Positions 24,782-33,300 of a stretch of 64,000 bases of DNA are shown here, in pieces. The first letter of the stretch is position 1; each line of letters starts with the position of its first letter. This stretch comes from CAWGOF01 sp963824225. GTDB taxonomy: Bacteria; Acidobacteriota; Polarisedimenticolia; Polarisedimenticolales; Polarisedimenticolaceae. The notes beneath the pieces are model-generated. The model did not search any database. It worked only from the letters and a program-made list of their open reading frames with translations, and was not told the origin of the DNA. The translations under genes were made by a program, and so were the position numbers. The stretch covers positions 3,100,001 through 3,164,000 of the forward strand of contig CAWGOF010000003.1 of NCBI GenBank assembly GCA_963824225.1. The letters run 5' to 3'.

Positions 24782-25783
24782 ATGAGCAGCGAATGCATGA
24801 GCAGCGTTCAACTAGCGGAGGGACCCGTGCGACTCGAGATGCGCGATCTCAGGCTCGCCGTGGCGATGGACGAGTTCAAGACACTGACCCAGGCGGCGCA
24901 GCACCTCCATCTGACGCCGTCGGCGCTGAGCCATCAGCTCGCGGATCTGGAGGATCGGATTGGCGCGCTCTTGTTCGAGCGTTCGGGCCGACGATTGATT
25001 GCGACCCATCTGGGCCAGCTGCTGTGCGCGCAGGCCCGGACGGCGCTTGCCGGTGTCGAGGACGTGGAGCGATCGTTGGCCGAGGCGACGAGCACGCGCC
25101 AGTCGTGGCTCAGGATCGCCGCCGACTGCTACACGTCCTTCGGCTGGCTGCCACCGGTGATGGACTCCTTTGGTGCGGCCCATCCTTCTGTCGACGTGCG
25201 GATCGTTCCCGAAGCAACGAGCAACGCACTCGGGGCGCTCATCGGCGGAGCGATCGACCTGTCGATCATGAGCATGCCAGTACGTGACCGCCGAGTGCGG
25301 ACCGTGCGCCTCGTGGAGGACGAGCTGGTGCTGGTCGTGTCATCGCGACACCGGTTGGCGAAGCAGTCGTCGGTGGGTCCGGAGGAGCTGCGCGGTGAGC
25401 GATTCCTCGCCTATAGCCCGCCCGAGACCAACAACGCGTTCCAGCAGATGTTGATGCCGGCCGGCATGAGCCCTAAGCAGGTCACGGTGCTCCAATTGAC
25501 GGAGGCCATTCTCGAGCTGACGCGGGCCAACATGGGAGTGACCATCCTGGCCCGCTGGGCCCTGCGTCCCCATCTGGAACGTGGCGGGTTGAAGGCACTG
25601 CGGATCAAGCACCCGGCCGCTCGCAGGACCTGGACCGCGGCGATTCGCGCGACCCGATCCACGCCGGCGTACATCGACGACTTCATCCGGTTTCTGTCGC
25701 AGACGATATCGGCACCGCCGCGCGGCCGACCCGAGTTTGGCGTCGTCCGGACCTTGAGCCGCCTGGGCCAGAGGACACGGTAA
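24782..25783 (+). CDS. LysR-family transcriptional regulator
   Basis: 333 residues from ATG 24782; ATG 24797 or the later MRDL start are also possible. The LysR winged helix covers about residues 18-75: MDEFKTLTQAAQHLHLTPSALSHQL with the recognition helix, then LEDRIGALLFERSGRRLIATHLG. This version is closest to the MetR type by eye. The effector domain (about 105-310) includes LRIAADCYTSFGWLP and VELVLVVSS-type segments. Divergent from the ADOP permease, whose expression it may control, as LysR regulators often act on the adjacent divergent gene. A REP-like element starts at its stop codon. Confidence 0.9.
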   Translation: MSSECMSSVQLAEGPVRLEMRDLRLAVAMDEFKTLTQAAQHLHLTPSALSHQLADLEDRIGALLFERSGRRLIATHLGQLLCAQARTALAGVEDVERSLAEATSTRQSWLRIAADCYTSFGWLPPVMDSFGAAHPSVDVRIVPEATSNALGALIGGAIDLSIMSMPVRDRRVRTVRLVEDELVLVVSSRHRLAKQSSVGPEELRGERFLAYSPPETNNAFQQMLMPAGMSPKQVTVLQLTEAILELTRANMGVTILARWALRPHLERGGLKALRIKHPAARRTWTAAIRATRSTPAYIDDFIRFLSQTISAPPRGRPEFGVVRTLSRLGQRTR

Positions 25784-25819
25784 ACGGGGACACTCTCCGT
25801 TTCTGCCCCATTTGAGGCG
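25782..25819. repeat. REP-like element, copy 2
   Basis: AAACGGGGACACTCTC then CGTTTCTGCCCCATTTGAGGCG, beginning in the LysR stop codon, just as copy 1 begins in the kinase stop codon. It precedes the second small secreted Cys-rich gene. Confidence 0.88.
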
Positions 25820-25903
25820 GAACGTTGCAGGTCGAATCAGGCTTCGTTCTTTTTCGGGACAAAGCACCCTGGCACGGACTCCATGATTCACCAGGAGGAA
25901 GCC

Positions 25904-26303
25904 ATGATAGGTCGAGTCGTCCTGAGTCTTGGCGTACCGGTTGTCGCGATCGCATCGACGATCCTTGCGGCAGATATGAAGCAGCCTCCTGCAGGGCAGG
26001 CCAGCAACGTTCCGTCCTGCCGTTCAGTTCCCAACGCAACGCCGGACACCGATCCCGCAGAACCGTGGGCTCGAACGCCTGTCGTCCAAGGGCAGGGCGG
26101 ATGCGGTTGGTATGGTCCGAACGGCCCCCACTTTGGTGGCTGGCTCACCTACATCCCGCCTGAGTCACCCGCGTCGGGTGGCTATGAGTGCAAAGGAACG
26201 TGCGGCGATATTTCGCTTAGCTGCAAGGCCGGGCCGCCGTCTGACGTGGGCAAACGGAGTCATGGCAAAGTGGTGCGGTTGCAGCGGTCCGTTTTGGCCA
26301 TAG
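25904..26303 (+). pseudogene. Small secreted Cys-rich protein, frameshifted paralogue
   Basis: Paralogue of the 9337 gene: signal peptide MIGRVVLSLGVPVVAIASTI, then QGGCGWYGPNG, LTYIPPESPASGGYECKGTC. ATG 25904 follows AGGAGGAAG. Near base 26250 the sequence GGGCAAACGGAGTC keeps a frame that runs to 26329 with an unrelated tail. Removing one A gives DVGNGVMAKWCGCSGPFWP and a stop at 26303, matching the KECSCVFCPDP ending of the paralogue. So one extra A has probably shifted the last 17 residues. Whether it is a true mutation or a homopolymer error cannot be told here. The region is preceded by the same REP element and similar leader as 9337. Confidence 0.75.
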
Positions 26304-26337
26304 TGAGCCAACAACCCACAGGCTTCTGAGCCTCAGG

Positions 26338-26475
26338 GTGCGCGTGACTTCGTCCCGCTCTCGCTCCTCCACATGAACACGTCATCGGCCAGCGGCTAGC
26401 TTGCCGTTGCGCCGGGCTCCACGCGCGGCGTCGCGTCGAACATACCCTCGAAGCCGAACACGAACACGCATTAGC
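26338..26475 (-). pseudogene. Decayed 3' fragment of the 36164 gene
   Basis: Bases 26338-26440 repeat 36209-36310 (the end of the gene at 36164-36571, minus strand) with scattered mismatches. After an internal deletion of about 75 bp, a further piece matches around 36386-36420 (CGAAGCCGAACACGAACACGCA). It has no start and a broken frame. Other shorter relics of the same 3' end lie at about 27735, 29356 and 35284. Confidence 0.7.
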
Positions 26476-26569
26476 CGCAGGCCGTCGTCCCAGAGCGGTA
26501 ATGCGTGTTTCGGGTCCGACCCCTCTGGTGCCGGTTGGTGTATCGTTCGCCGTAAAGGGGGGGATTCCT

Positions 26570-27679
26570 ATGAGGATACGAGCGCGCAGTCCCCGTCGAT
26601 CAGCTAGACCCGTGAGGCTGCAGGAGCGAGAGGAAGCGGCGAGCACGAAGCTCGCTCGAGAGGCGCGTGCGATCGTCGTCGACGCTCGTCGTCGGCTGGA
26701 GGACGTGCTCGGACGGCAGAAACACACCGAATGGCGGGCGGCCCTTCGAAACGAGCGGCTCGCCCTTCGCGAGCTATGGCAGCCTCCCGAGGGTCTGAAG
26801 CGCGACCAGGGGAAGGACAGGCAGGCGTCCAAGCGGAGAGCCGACGCGCTGCTCCGCAAGCTCGGAGTCAGCGCGAGCAAGATCGAGAGGATCCAGAACG
26901 ACACCGGTGAGAAGCTACGGGCGCTCCTGGTTCCCAGCGGGAAGAAAGCGGTACCGGGCTACAGCTTGGCGACCCCGATCCACCTCGAGGGGTGGCGAAA
27001 CCTGACCGGACTGGACCACATCGCGTTGACGGATCCCCAGGTTGCGCTTCCGCCGGACGACCCCAACGACCCGCACCGGTGGTTCTGGTACCTGCCGCCG
27101 TATCCCGACCCCCACACGTTCGCTTGGTCGGAGAACCTGAGCGGCTTCGCGATCGACAAGCAGCCGTTCTCGACTCTCGCGGGATGGATCGGGAGCGAGT
27201 TGAGCCTGGACGATACCGACGCCGGCGACTTGGACATGGCCTATGGATGGGCCATCGGCGGGTTTCAGCTCCCGTTCACACCACGCGTCGCCGGTCTCGT
27301 GGAGGTCGTCATCCACGTGCAGTGCTTGCGGGATCTCCGCGAGGTGTCCTTCGTCGACGAGTTCGGTTTCTCGTCGGCCAAGGCCCTGCAATCGAACCGG
27401 TTGTTCATGTATCCCTATGGCGAGTCGGCGTCCTTCGTGGACATGTCGATCGAAGAGAGCGACGATGACGATCCGCCCAAGAACTTCGACAAGCTGATCC
27501 CCGGCCGACACTACTACGCGCACATGATCAGCGAAGACACCGTGTCCAGGAACATCCCCACCTGGGTTCGGGTCGGGAGCCACAATTCGGCCTACGCGCT
27601 CGCGAACGACATGTCCGTCCACTGCCGGTCGATCGTCATGTGGCACCTGCACTCGGTGGGAATCCGCATCGCCTATTGA
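26570..27679 (+). CDS. Hypothetical 369-residue protein
   Basis: Start ATG 26570 (MRIRARSPRRSARPVRLQER) after AAAGGGGGGGA; earlier in-frame starts lie in poor context. The first 110 residues are basic and helical, with coiled-coil character (EREEAASTKLAREARAIVVDA, RRLEDVLGRQ). The second part is rich in Trp, Tyr and Pro (PHRWFWYLPPYPDPHTFAWS) and looks like a beta-rich domain, with GWAIGGFQLPF and VVIHVQCLRDL. No signal peptide, TM or familiar motif is seen, and I do not recognise the family. Its stop codon is followed directly by a partial REP-like element, and its last 34 bases are copied at 19001-19034. Confidence 0.7.
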   Translation: MRIRARSPRRSARPVRLQEREEAASTKLAREARAIVVDARRRLEDVLGRQKHTEWRAALRNERLALRELWQPPEGLKRDQGKDRQASKRRADALLRKLGVSASKIERIQNDTGEKLRALLVPSGKKAVPGYSLATPIHLEGWRNLTGLDHIALTDPQVALPPDDPNDPHRWFWYLPPYPDPHTFAWSENLSGFAIDKQPFSTLAGWIGSELSLDDTDAGDLDMAYGWAIGGFQLPFTPRVAGLVEVVIHVQCLRDLREVSFVDEFGFSSAKALQSNRLFMYPYGESASFVDMSIEESDDDDPPKNFDKLIPGRHYYAHMISEDTVSRNIPTWVRVGSHNSAYALANDMSVHCRSIVMWHLHSVGIRIAY

Positions 27680-27700
27680 AACGGGGACACTCTCCGTTTT
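27679..27700. repeat. REP-like element, copy 3 (first half only)
   Basis: AAACGGGGACACTCTC then CGTTTT, overlapping the TGA stop of the preceding gene. The GCCCC...GGGGC half is absent. About 35 bp further on (27735-27761) is a short piece resembling 36301-36326. Confidence 0.75.
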
Positions 27701-27877
27701 CAAGCCGCATCTCCGTCCCGGCGAACGGAGCGGGCACGAGACGTAGCGCTCGAGCTGCTCCCCCGTAGCCGAACGGAAACGCCTGGGCCTGGCCGATGCT
27801 TGACCCACCTGCATAACGCCGCTATCAATACCTGTGCTCCCCGCTTGGGGAAGCTTCCATTGGGCAACGAGGTAAAC

Positions 27878-28096
27878 ATGACCGGGAAGCTGAAGAAGGC
27901 ATTCGACGAAGCATCGCGTCTGCCCGAGACGGAACAGGACGAACTGGCGCAGTTCCTGCTCAATGAGATTCGGTCCGAGCGAGAGTGGTCCGAGGTTCTT
28001 GCACGATCCGGCGATCGGCTCCGGGAACTGGCCGACGAAGCCGTGAACGAGTTCGAGCGGGGGGAAACGACGCCCCTCGATCCCGACCGAATGTGA
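27878..28096 (+). CDS. Antitoxin-like small protein
   Basis: 72 residues, ATG 27878 after ACGAGGTAA. LKKAFDEASRLPETEQDELAQFLLNEI resembles the short amphipathic proteins that precede RelE/ParE-like toxins (addiction-module antitoxin type). The C-terminus is acidic (RELADEAVNEFERGETTPLD), as expected for a toxin-neutralising tail. The stop codon overlaps the GTG start of the next gene (ATGTGA). No HTH is obvious. Intact, although its toxin partner is frameshifted. Confidence 0.7.
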   Translation: MTGKLKKAFDEASRLPETEQDELAQFLLNEIRSEREWSEVLARSGDRLRELADEAVNEFERGETTPLDPDRM

Positions 28097-28355
28097 GGTC
28101 CCATGTCACGGCGCGGTTCCGGAGTGCTCTCGAGAACTTCCCGAACCGGTCAAGGAAAGGGCTCGCAAGTCTTACCGGCTTTTCCTCCAGAATCCCAACC
28201 ATCCCGGTCTCCGGTTCAAGCCGGTCCACACCACCGAGCCGATCATGTCGATACGGGTGGGCCTCGGATATCGAGCACTCGGAGTCGTTCAGGGCGATGA
28301 GGTGGTCTGGTTCTGGATCGGGTCTCATGCGGACTGCGATCGCCTGGTGCGGTGA
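28093..28355 (+). pseudogene. Frameshifted RelE/ParE-like toxin
   Basis: Starts GTG 28093, overlapping the antitoxin stop by 4 bp: VRSHVTARFRSALENFP. At about 28141 one base is missing. In the next frame the sequence continues as EPVKERARKSYRLFLQNPNH, then PGLRFKPVHTTEPIMSIRVG, LGYRALGVVQGD and EVVWFWIGSHADCDRLVR, ending at 28355. That downstream part is a convincing RelE-superfamily toxin C-terminus (GYRAL and WFWIGSH-type strands). Restoring one C after TTCCC would rebuild an 87-residue protein. The toxin should be inactive unless the deletion is a sequencing error. Confidence 0.8.
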
Positions 28356-28452
28356 GCCACGCACGGGTTGACAGCAAGACACACGGCGACCGAGGCGCGC
28401 TCGAGGAACTCGACCATTACGCCCGGGACCATCGGCCTCCCCCCTCCAAGCG

Positions 28453-28944
28453 TGAGAGTCTACCGATTGGCGTATATTCTCGTCACCGTCGATCGCGTCC
28501 CGCCTGAACCCTCCTCGGCGACGAAAGGTGGCAGGATGAGTGCGCAAGATCCATCTGTGGTTGTCGGCGCCGACGCCGAGTTTCGACCGGGTCAGAAACT
28601 GACCTTAGCTGCTGGTTCGCCGTCTGCATCGTACGGCGCCGTGTTCGAAGATGACGGAGAGACCGGCTACTTCTACCCACTCGACACGAGCGATCTGGAC
28701 CAACGAGTTCTGGACGCCTTGCATGTCTACAACGTGGCGGACCTGCCCGACCGACACGATGTGTCCACAGCCCAAGTGGTGTGGTCCAGCGATGGCCTGC
28801 GCGTGATTCTCCGAATCAACGGTGATCCCCATGCGGGATTCGACTTCGCGACCATGCGAGGCTACTGCCACACCGTCTCGTTCTCCCAGGGACTCGCGCT
28901 GTTGGGCTACATCTCGTGACGGGACCGGCGAAGGGGAAGCGACC
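28453..28944. repeat. 492-bp DUF2251 unit, copy 3
   Basis: Collinear with 19813-20304 at roughly 95% or higher identity by eye. Its right edge at 28944 abuts a hicA fragment that lacks its 5' half, so insertion of this unit probably removed or displaced that part. Confidence 0.88.
28536..28919 (+). CDS. DUF2251-like protein, copy 3
   Basis: 127 residues, nearly identical to the 19896 product (MSAQDPSVVVGADAEFRPGQ, VFEDDGETGYFYPLD, HAGFDFATMRGYCHTVSF). Substitutions are mostly conservative and there is no stop or frameshift, so both full copies seem under some constraint or are very recent. Unlike the other two copies, this one has no DUF433 cassette in front; instead it follows the broken RelE-like module and precedes a hicAB remnant. 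Function unknown. Confidence 0.7.
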   Translation: MSAQDPSVVVGADAEFRPGQKLTLAAGSPSASYGAVFEDDGETGYFYPLDTSDLDQRVLDALHVYNVADLPDRHDVSTAQVVWSSDGLRVILRINGDPHAGFDFATMRGYCHTVSFSQGLALLGYIS

Positions 28945-29084
28945 GCACGCGCAACCGTGAGGGTCGTTCCTGCGGCGAGGGCGCGGTGCGTCGAGTAACG
29001 GTCAGCGGCAACTTGGGCGATGACATGCCCAAGGGGACGTTCGCGTCGGTGAAACGGCAGGCCGGGCTGAGGGAGGCTCGATGA
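28945..29084 (+). pseudogene. hicA: hicA remnant (3' part only)
   Basis: In the frame ending TGA 29084 the sequence reads VRRVTVSGNLGDDMPKGTFA and SVKRQAGLREAR, the usual C-terminal half of a HicA double-stranded-RNA-binding-fold toxin. There is no start, and the N-terminal half with the catalytic histidine region is missing, replaced by the end of the DUF2251 unit. The stop overlaps the hicB ATG by ATGA, the normal coupling, so this is a truncated operon rather than a chance match. Confidence 0.7.
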
Positions 29085-29347
29085 CGAGGAAGGTCCGTTA
29101 TCTCGTGCGGATCAACAAGGATCCGAACAGCGACTGGGGGGCATCCGTCCCCGATCTGCCTGGTTGCGTAGCCACAGGCAAGACCATCGATTCGGCCCTG
29201 CGTCGGATCCAGGGCGCGATCGCGCTCCACCTCCGCGGCATGAAAGCGGATGGTGTTCGGGTCCCCCGGCCGCGACATCGCAGCGTGGTGCCCGGGAGAA
29301 CTGCCCGCCAAGTCGAGTTTTACGCGAGTGTCGAGGTGGCAGCGTGA
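29081..29347 (+). CDS. hicB: HicB-family antitoxin, orphaned
   Basis: 88 residues. YLVRINKDPNSDWGASVPDLPGCVATGKT contains the HicB signature (G-x-x-VPDLPGC.A.G.T), and the helix IDSALRRIQGAIALHLRGMK follows. HicB folds as a partial RNase H-like domain and neutralises HicA. This version lacks an obvious DNA-binding domain. Its toxin gene immediately upstream is decapitated, leaving hicB without a local target and probably without its native promoter. The end of the gene is followed by a relic of another gene's 3' end. Confidence 0.82.
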   Translation: MTRKVRYLVRINKDPNSDWGASVPDLPGCVATGKTIDSALRRIQGAIALHLRGMKADGVRVPRPRHRSVVPGRTARQVEFYASVEVAA

Positions 29348-29355
29348 ACGGTCAC

Positions 29356-29487
29356 GCCGGCGCGCGTGACTTCGTCCCGCTCTCGCTCCTCCACATGAAT
29401 ACGTCAGCGGCCAGCGGCTGGCTTGGGTGGGAATCCGCATCGCCCACTGAAACGGGGACACTCTCGGTTTCTGCCCCATTTGGGGCG
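29356..29487. repeat. Composite relic plus REP-like element, copy 4
   Basis: 29356-29425 copies the last bases of the 36164 gene (GCGTGACTTCGTCCCGCTCT onward). 29426-29450 copies the 3' end of the 26570 gene (GTGGGAATCCGCATCGCC). 29450-29487 is a full REP-like element (AAACGGGGACACTCTC, GCCCCATTTGGGGCG). The junction of the 26570-type 3' end with the REP element is the same as at 27679, so they were probably copied as one piece. Confidence 0.75.
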
Positions 29488-29566
29488 ATGAAGTTGTGGC
29501 AGGGTGAGGGCCGCTTGGCAAACCTAGCGGCGTGGCGGTGACTCGGCGCTCTGGACGCCGCGCGGC

Positions 29567-29965
29567 TCAGCCCGAGACGCGATCGATGCCGGGCGCAGCG
29601 TCGAATCCGGCATCGAATGTCAGGATGCGCCGCACGCCCTCGCGTTCCATCACTGCCACGTGAATCGCATCGCGCGCCGAGAGGCGTTGCTTGCCGAGCA
29701 CGATCGTCTTCGCCCTCTCGACGTCCGAGTCGTGAATCGAGAACACCTCGTCCACGACGTCCCGCAAGACGTCGAAGGTCGGCTGGATCGCATCGCGGCG
29801 CTTCAAAGCCACGAACCGGTGCAAGATCTCCTGGAATACCTCGACGTCGGTGACCAGGCGCTCCCCATCGGCGACGAGCCGCTCGAGAAGGCGACGCGCG
29901 TCGACCTTGTGCGGATGATCCGCTCCGACCAGGTACATCGGGATGTTCGAGTCCACGAACGTCAT
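29567..29965 (-). CDS. vapC: VapC-type PIN-domain toxin
   Basis: 132 residues. MTFVDSNIPMYLVGADHPH gives the first PIN aspartate (VDSN). EVFQEILHRF gives the conserved glutamate, LSARDAIHVAVM the third acidic cluster, and ILTFDAGFD the last. This is the full PIN RNase set, so a toxin cutting RNA (often initiator tRNA or rRNA in relatives) is expected. It is the second gene of a two-gene operon and its ATG overlaps the antitoxin stop by 4 bp. All active-site residues are present, in contrast with most toxins nearby. Confidence 0.88.
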   Translation of the reverse strand: MTFVDSNIPMYLVGADHPHKVDARRLLERLVADGERLVTDVEVFQEILHRFVALKRRDAIQPTFDVLRDVVDEVFSIHDSDVERAKTIVLGKQRLSARDAIHVAVMEREGVRRILTFDAGFDAAPGIDRVSG

Positions 29966-30219
29966 CGCTTGTCGTCGACGCCGTAGCCTCGCTCGATCTC
30001 CGCGAGCATCGTGCGGATGTCGGAGGTCGGGAACCCGAGCTTGGAGGCTTCGCGGATCGCAGAGAGCTTCCTCGCCGAGTCCTTGGACGGGCGCTGGCGC
30101 TTCGCCATGTGGATGGCCTCACGGACCCACTCCGCGACCGTGAGATCGCGCCGCTTGGCCAGGCGCCGGATCTCGGCCAGCTCGGCCTCCTCCATGAGAA
30201 CCTGCAGCCGCTTACTCAT
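29962..30219 (-). CDS. vapB: VapB-type ribbon-helix-helix antitoxin
   Basis: 85 residues: MSKRLQVLMEEAELAEIRRL, then AKRRDLTVAEWVREAIHMAK, a ribbon-helix-helix pattern (beta strand RLQVLM, two helices with the TVAEWVREA turn). The remaining part (LSAIREASKLGFPTSDIRTM) would wrap the toxin. Translation is coupled to vapC through ATGA. A palindrome, ACTCATG-T-CATGAGT, overlaps the start codon and is the likely autoregulatory operator. No lesions. Confidence 0.85.
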   Translation of the reverse strand: MSKRLQVLMEEAELAEIRRLAKRRDLTVAEWVREAIHMAKRQRPSKDSARKLSAIREASKLGFPTSDIRTMLAEIERGYGVDDKR

Positions 30220-30228
30220 GTCATGAGT
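30214..30228. promoter_or_regulatory. Operator-like palindrome at vapB start
   Basis: ACTCATGTCATGAGT, a perfect 7-1-7 inverted repeat that includes the vapB start codon. Ribbon-helix-helix antitoxins typically bind such short repeats in pairs. Confidence 0.6.
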
Positions 30229-30393
30229 ATGATTCGACTCCTCCGGGGAGTCAACCGGCGGCCGTGGGTGATCGGCGGCGTGGCAGGAACCTTCTCGCGC
30301 CGCGTTAGAAAAGCCTACCCTCTCCCGATCTTCTCTGAGAGCGGCCGGCTTGGTCGGTGCCGTGTCGTGTCGTGTCGACACCGGGGGGGAGCG

Positions 30394-33300
30394 ATGCGAG
30401 TGCATGCCGCGGCCAGGTTCGTGTCGATCGTCGCCGTCGTCCTGGCCAGCACCCGGCTCGCGGTAGCCGACGGGCCGCACAACAACGGAAGCTGCTTCGA
30501 GCGCTGCGGGGCCGAGGAGCCCGTGCCGACCGAGATGTCGGTGACGCCGGGAGGCGAACCGGTCTCGTCCGAGTGCTGGTGCGACGCCGATTGCCTGGCC
30601 GACCCGAACCGCGATTGCTGCGCCGACTGGGCGACCTACTGTGCCCAGCCCGGGAGCTGCCAGGCGAGCTGCATCGACCCGACGATCCCGTTCTCGAACC
30701 CCACGTGCGGCTGCGATCCCGGCTGCCGTCAGCGCGGCGATTGCTGCTTCGACTTCGACTGGTTCTGCTGGGGAAACTCGTGCGATGGGTACTGCGGGAT
30801 GGCGCATCCCAACCCGTACGCGCAGTGCTCGTGCGAAGCGAGCTGTCGAGACAGCCAGAATTGCTGCCCCGACTTCGCCGCCGCTTGCGCATCGTGCGGT
30901 CACCCGGGTCGCTGCGAGGACGAGCTGAACTACAGCTACGCCTGCGACTGCGACCCCTTCTGCGCCGACCGCAACAACTGTTGCGCGGACTACGCGGACA
31001 CGTGCCGAACGACGGGTTGCTTCGGCTATTGCGGCGCCTGGAACCCCGACGATCATTGCTTCTGCGACGACGAGTGCCAGTCGCGCGGCGACTGCTGTCC
31101 CAATTTCCAGCAGGCCTGCCCCGACATGGGCGCTCCCGGCCGACCGTCCTGCGTGAACCACTGTCGTCCGAAGGAAAAGCAGACCGGGGGCGGCCAGGAG
31201 TGCTTCTGCGACACGTGGTGCATTCTCTACGGCGACTGCTGCGACGACTACTTTCCGACCTGCACGCATGAAGGCTCCTGCGACGACCAGTGCGGTTCGA
31301 GCCTGCGGGCTCGCGACAGCTATCCACCTTGCTTCTGCGACGACGGGTGCCAGGCCCGCGGCGACTGCTGCTCGGACTACGGCGACCCGCTCCGTTACGG
31401 CGTGTGCGTGACCCCGCCCTCGTGCGCGGGCTTCTGCGGCGGCCAGGCCCCCGAGGGCTGCGGCTGCGACTACCTGTGCGAGCTCAACGGCGACTGCTGC
31501 CTCGACTACCACGACACGTGCAGCTCGTGTCGCGGTGTGAACCACGACTATTGCGGGGCGAACCACTCGGTACCGGGTAGCGACCCACCGTGCTTCTGCG
31601 ACGAGCAGTGCGTGACGCTAGGCGACTGCTGCTTCGACATGAACCCGCAGTGCGACTTCATCTTCCTCACCTCGGGGAGCTGCGCGGGCATCAACGGCAC
31701 CGACTTCTGCGGAGCGAAGTGGCGCACGTTCCACGGGACCGACCACCCGACCGCGCTATGCAAGGACCCCTTGTGGTGCGAGTGGCCGCTGACCTCGCGC
31801 GACGACGGGTGCAGCTGCGCCCCGGACTGTGGGTTCAAGGGCAACTGCTGTCCCGATGCCGCGGCCGTCTGCCACGACGGCACGCCGATGCCGGGCAGCG
31901 CCGAGGCTCGACTGATCCCTCCCGTCGAGATCGCCTCGCAGTTCAGCCTCGGCCAGAAGGCGCGCAACCTGGTCGTCTTCGGCGGGTCGGGCAACGCGAG
32001 CACGTCGTTCGCCGCCCTGACCAAGGTCGAGATGCAGAAGATCGACACGCAGGGGGAGCACGCGGATTGCCACATCGCCCCCTCGACGCCGGTCGACTCG
32101 GTCGTGCGGTACTGGACGCTCTACGCCGGAACGGATGCCGACGACATCTGGGAGTGGGCCCACACCTGGATGGGAAGGGCGACGGCCCTTCGGCACGACG
32201 CGCTCATCGAGACCCTAGGGGACGCGTTCGTCTCGTGCGGCGCCGCTGCCGTCAGCTACCCCGCAAGCACAATGAGCGTCAGCGGCCAGGTGTTCGTCTC
32301 GAGCAGCGGTGACGGGCTGCGCGCCGTCACGATCGGTCCGAGCGCCGGCACGTTCCCGTTGCTCGTGGGTGTGACGCTCGAGGAGCTGGACGGGCACATT
32401 CCGGCCGAGACCGGCAGCTGCGAGATCGTGGACCAGAACGGCAACTGGGAGCTGCGAGCGAACGCTACCGACGATGCCGACGCGGCGTGCTACGCGCGCT
32501 TCGTCGACCTGAAGGGCGTGGCCCAGCGCATGACGAGCTGTCCCGGCGGCGGTAGCACCGGTGTCGCGAGCTGCTCGGGTGGCGTGTTCACCGTCGAGGT
32601 CTCGGGACTGGGGGTGCAATCGTCCACGATCGAGATGTTCCACGATCTGGACGACACCGGCCTCCACGCCTGCTTCCTGACCAAGGTCTCGCACCAGGAG
32701 ATCGACAGCGCGAAGGATCCGGGTCGCTGCGAGATCGCACTGGAGAAGGGCTCGTGGTGGCTTCGCGGGCTGGCGAAGGACGACCAGACGTCGTCGTGCG
32801 CCGCACGCTGCCTGCGGCTGCCGTCCAAGACGTTCCAGGGTGGCGCGACGGGATGGCCCGCGCGGCCCAACGTGTATCTCACGCCGAGCCAGACCTCGGT
32901 CGGCGCCGACCCCGGGCCGGGTCTGTCCCTGTTCGTCTCGGCGGACGGCAACTACGACAAGCCGCTCCTCGTGCTCGAAGGCTTCGACAACACGAACGGT
33001 CGCAGCACAGCGGTCAACGCCAGGGACCTCGCCGGCGTCCTCCAGCCGCTCGGCGCGGCAGGCTACGACATCTGGCTCGTCGATTTCTCGGACGGCGGTC
33101 AGCACATCGTCCAATCAGCGCGCGAAGCGGCCATCGCCATCGATCGGGCCTACAAGCACCAGGGCTGGAACGTGGCGCACCCGACTGGGAAGGTCGTGCT
33201 CACCGGGACGAGCATGGGTGGCCTGGTCGGACGCGTCGCGCTCGCGACCTGGGAGGCCGGCCTCTACCACTGCGGCGCCGGGGCCGAATGCATCACAGCG

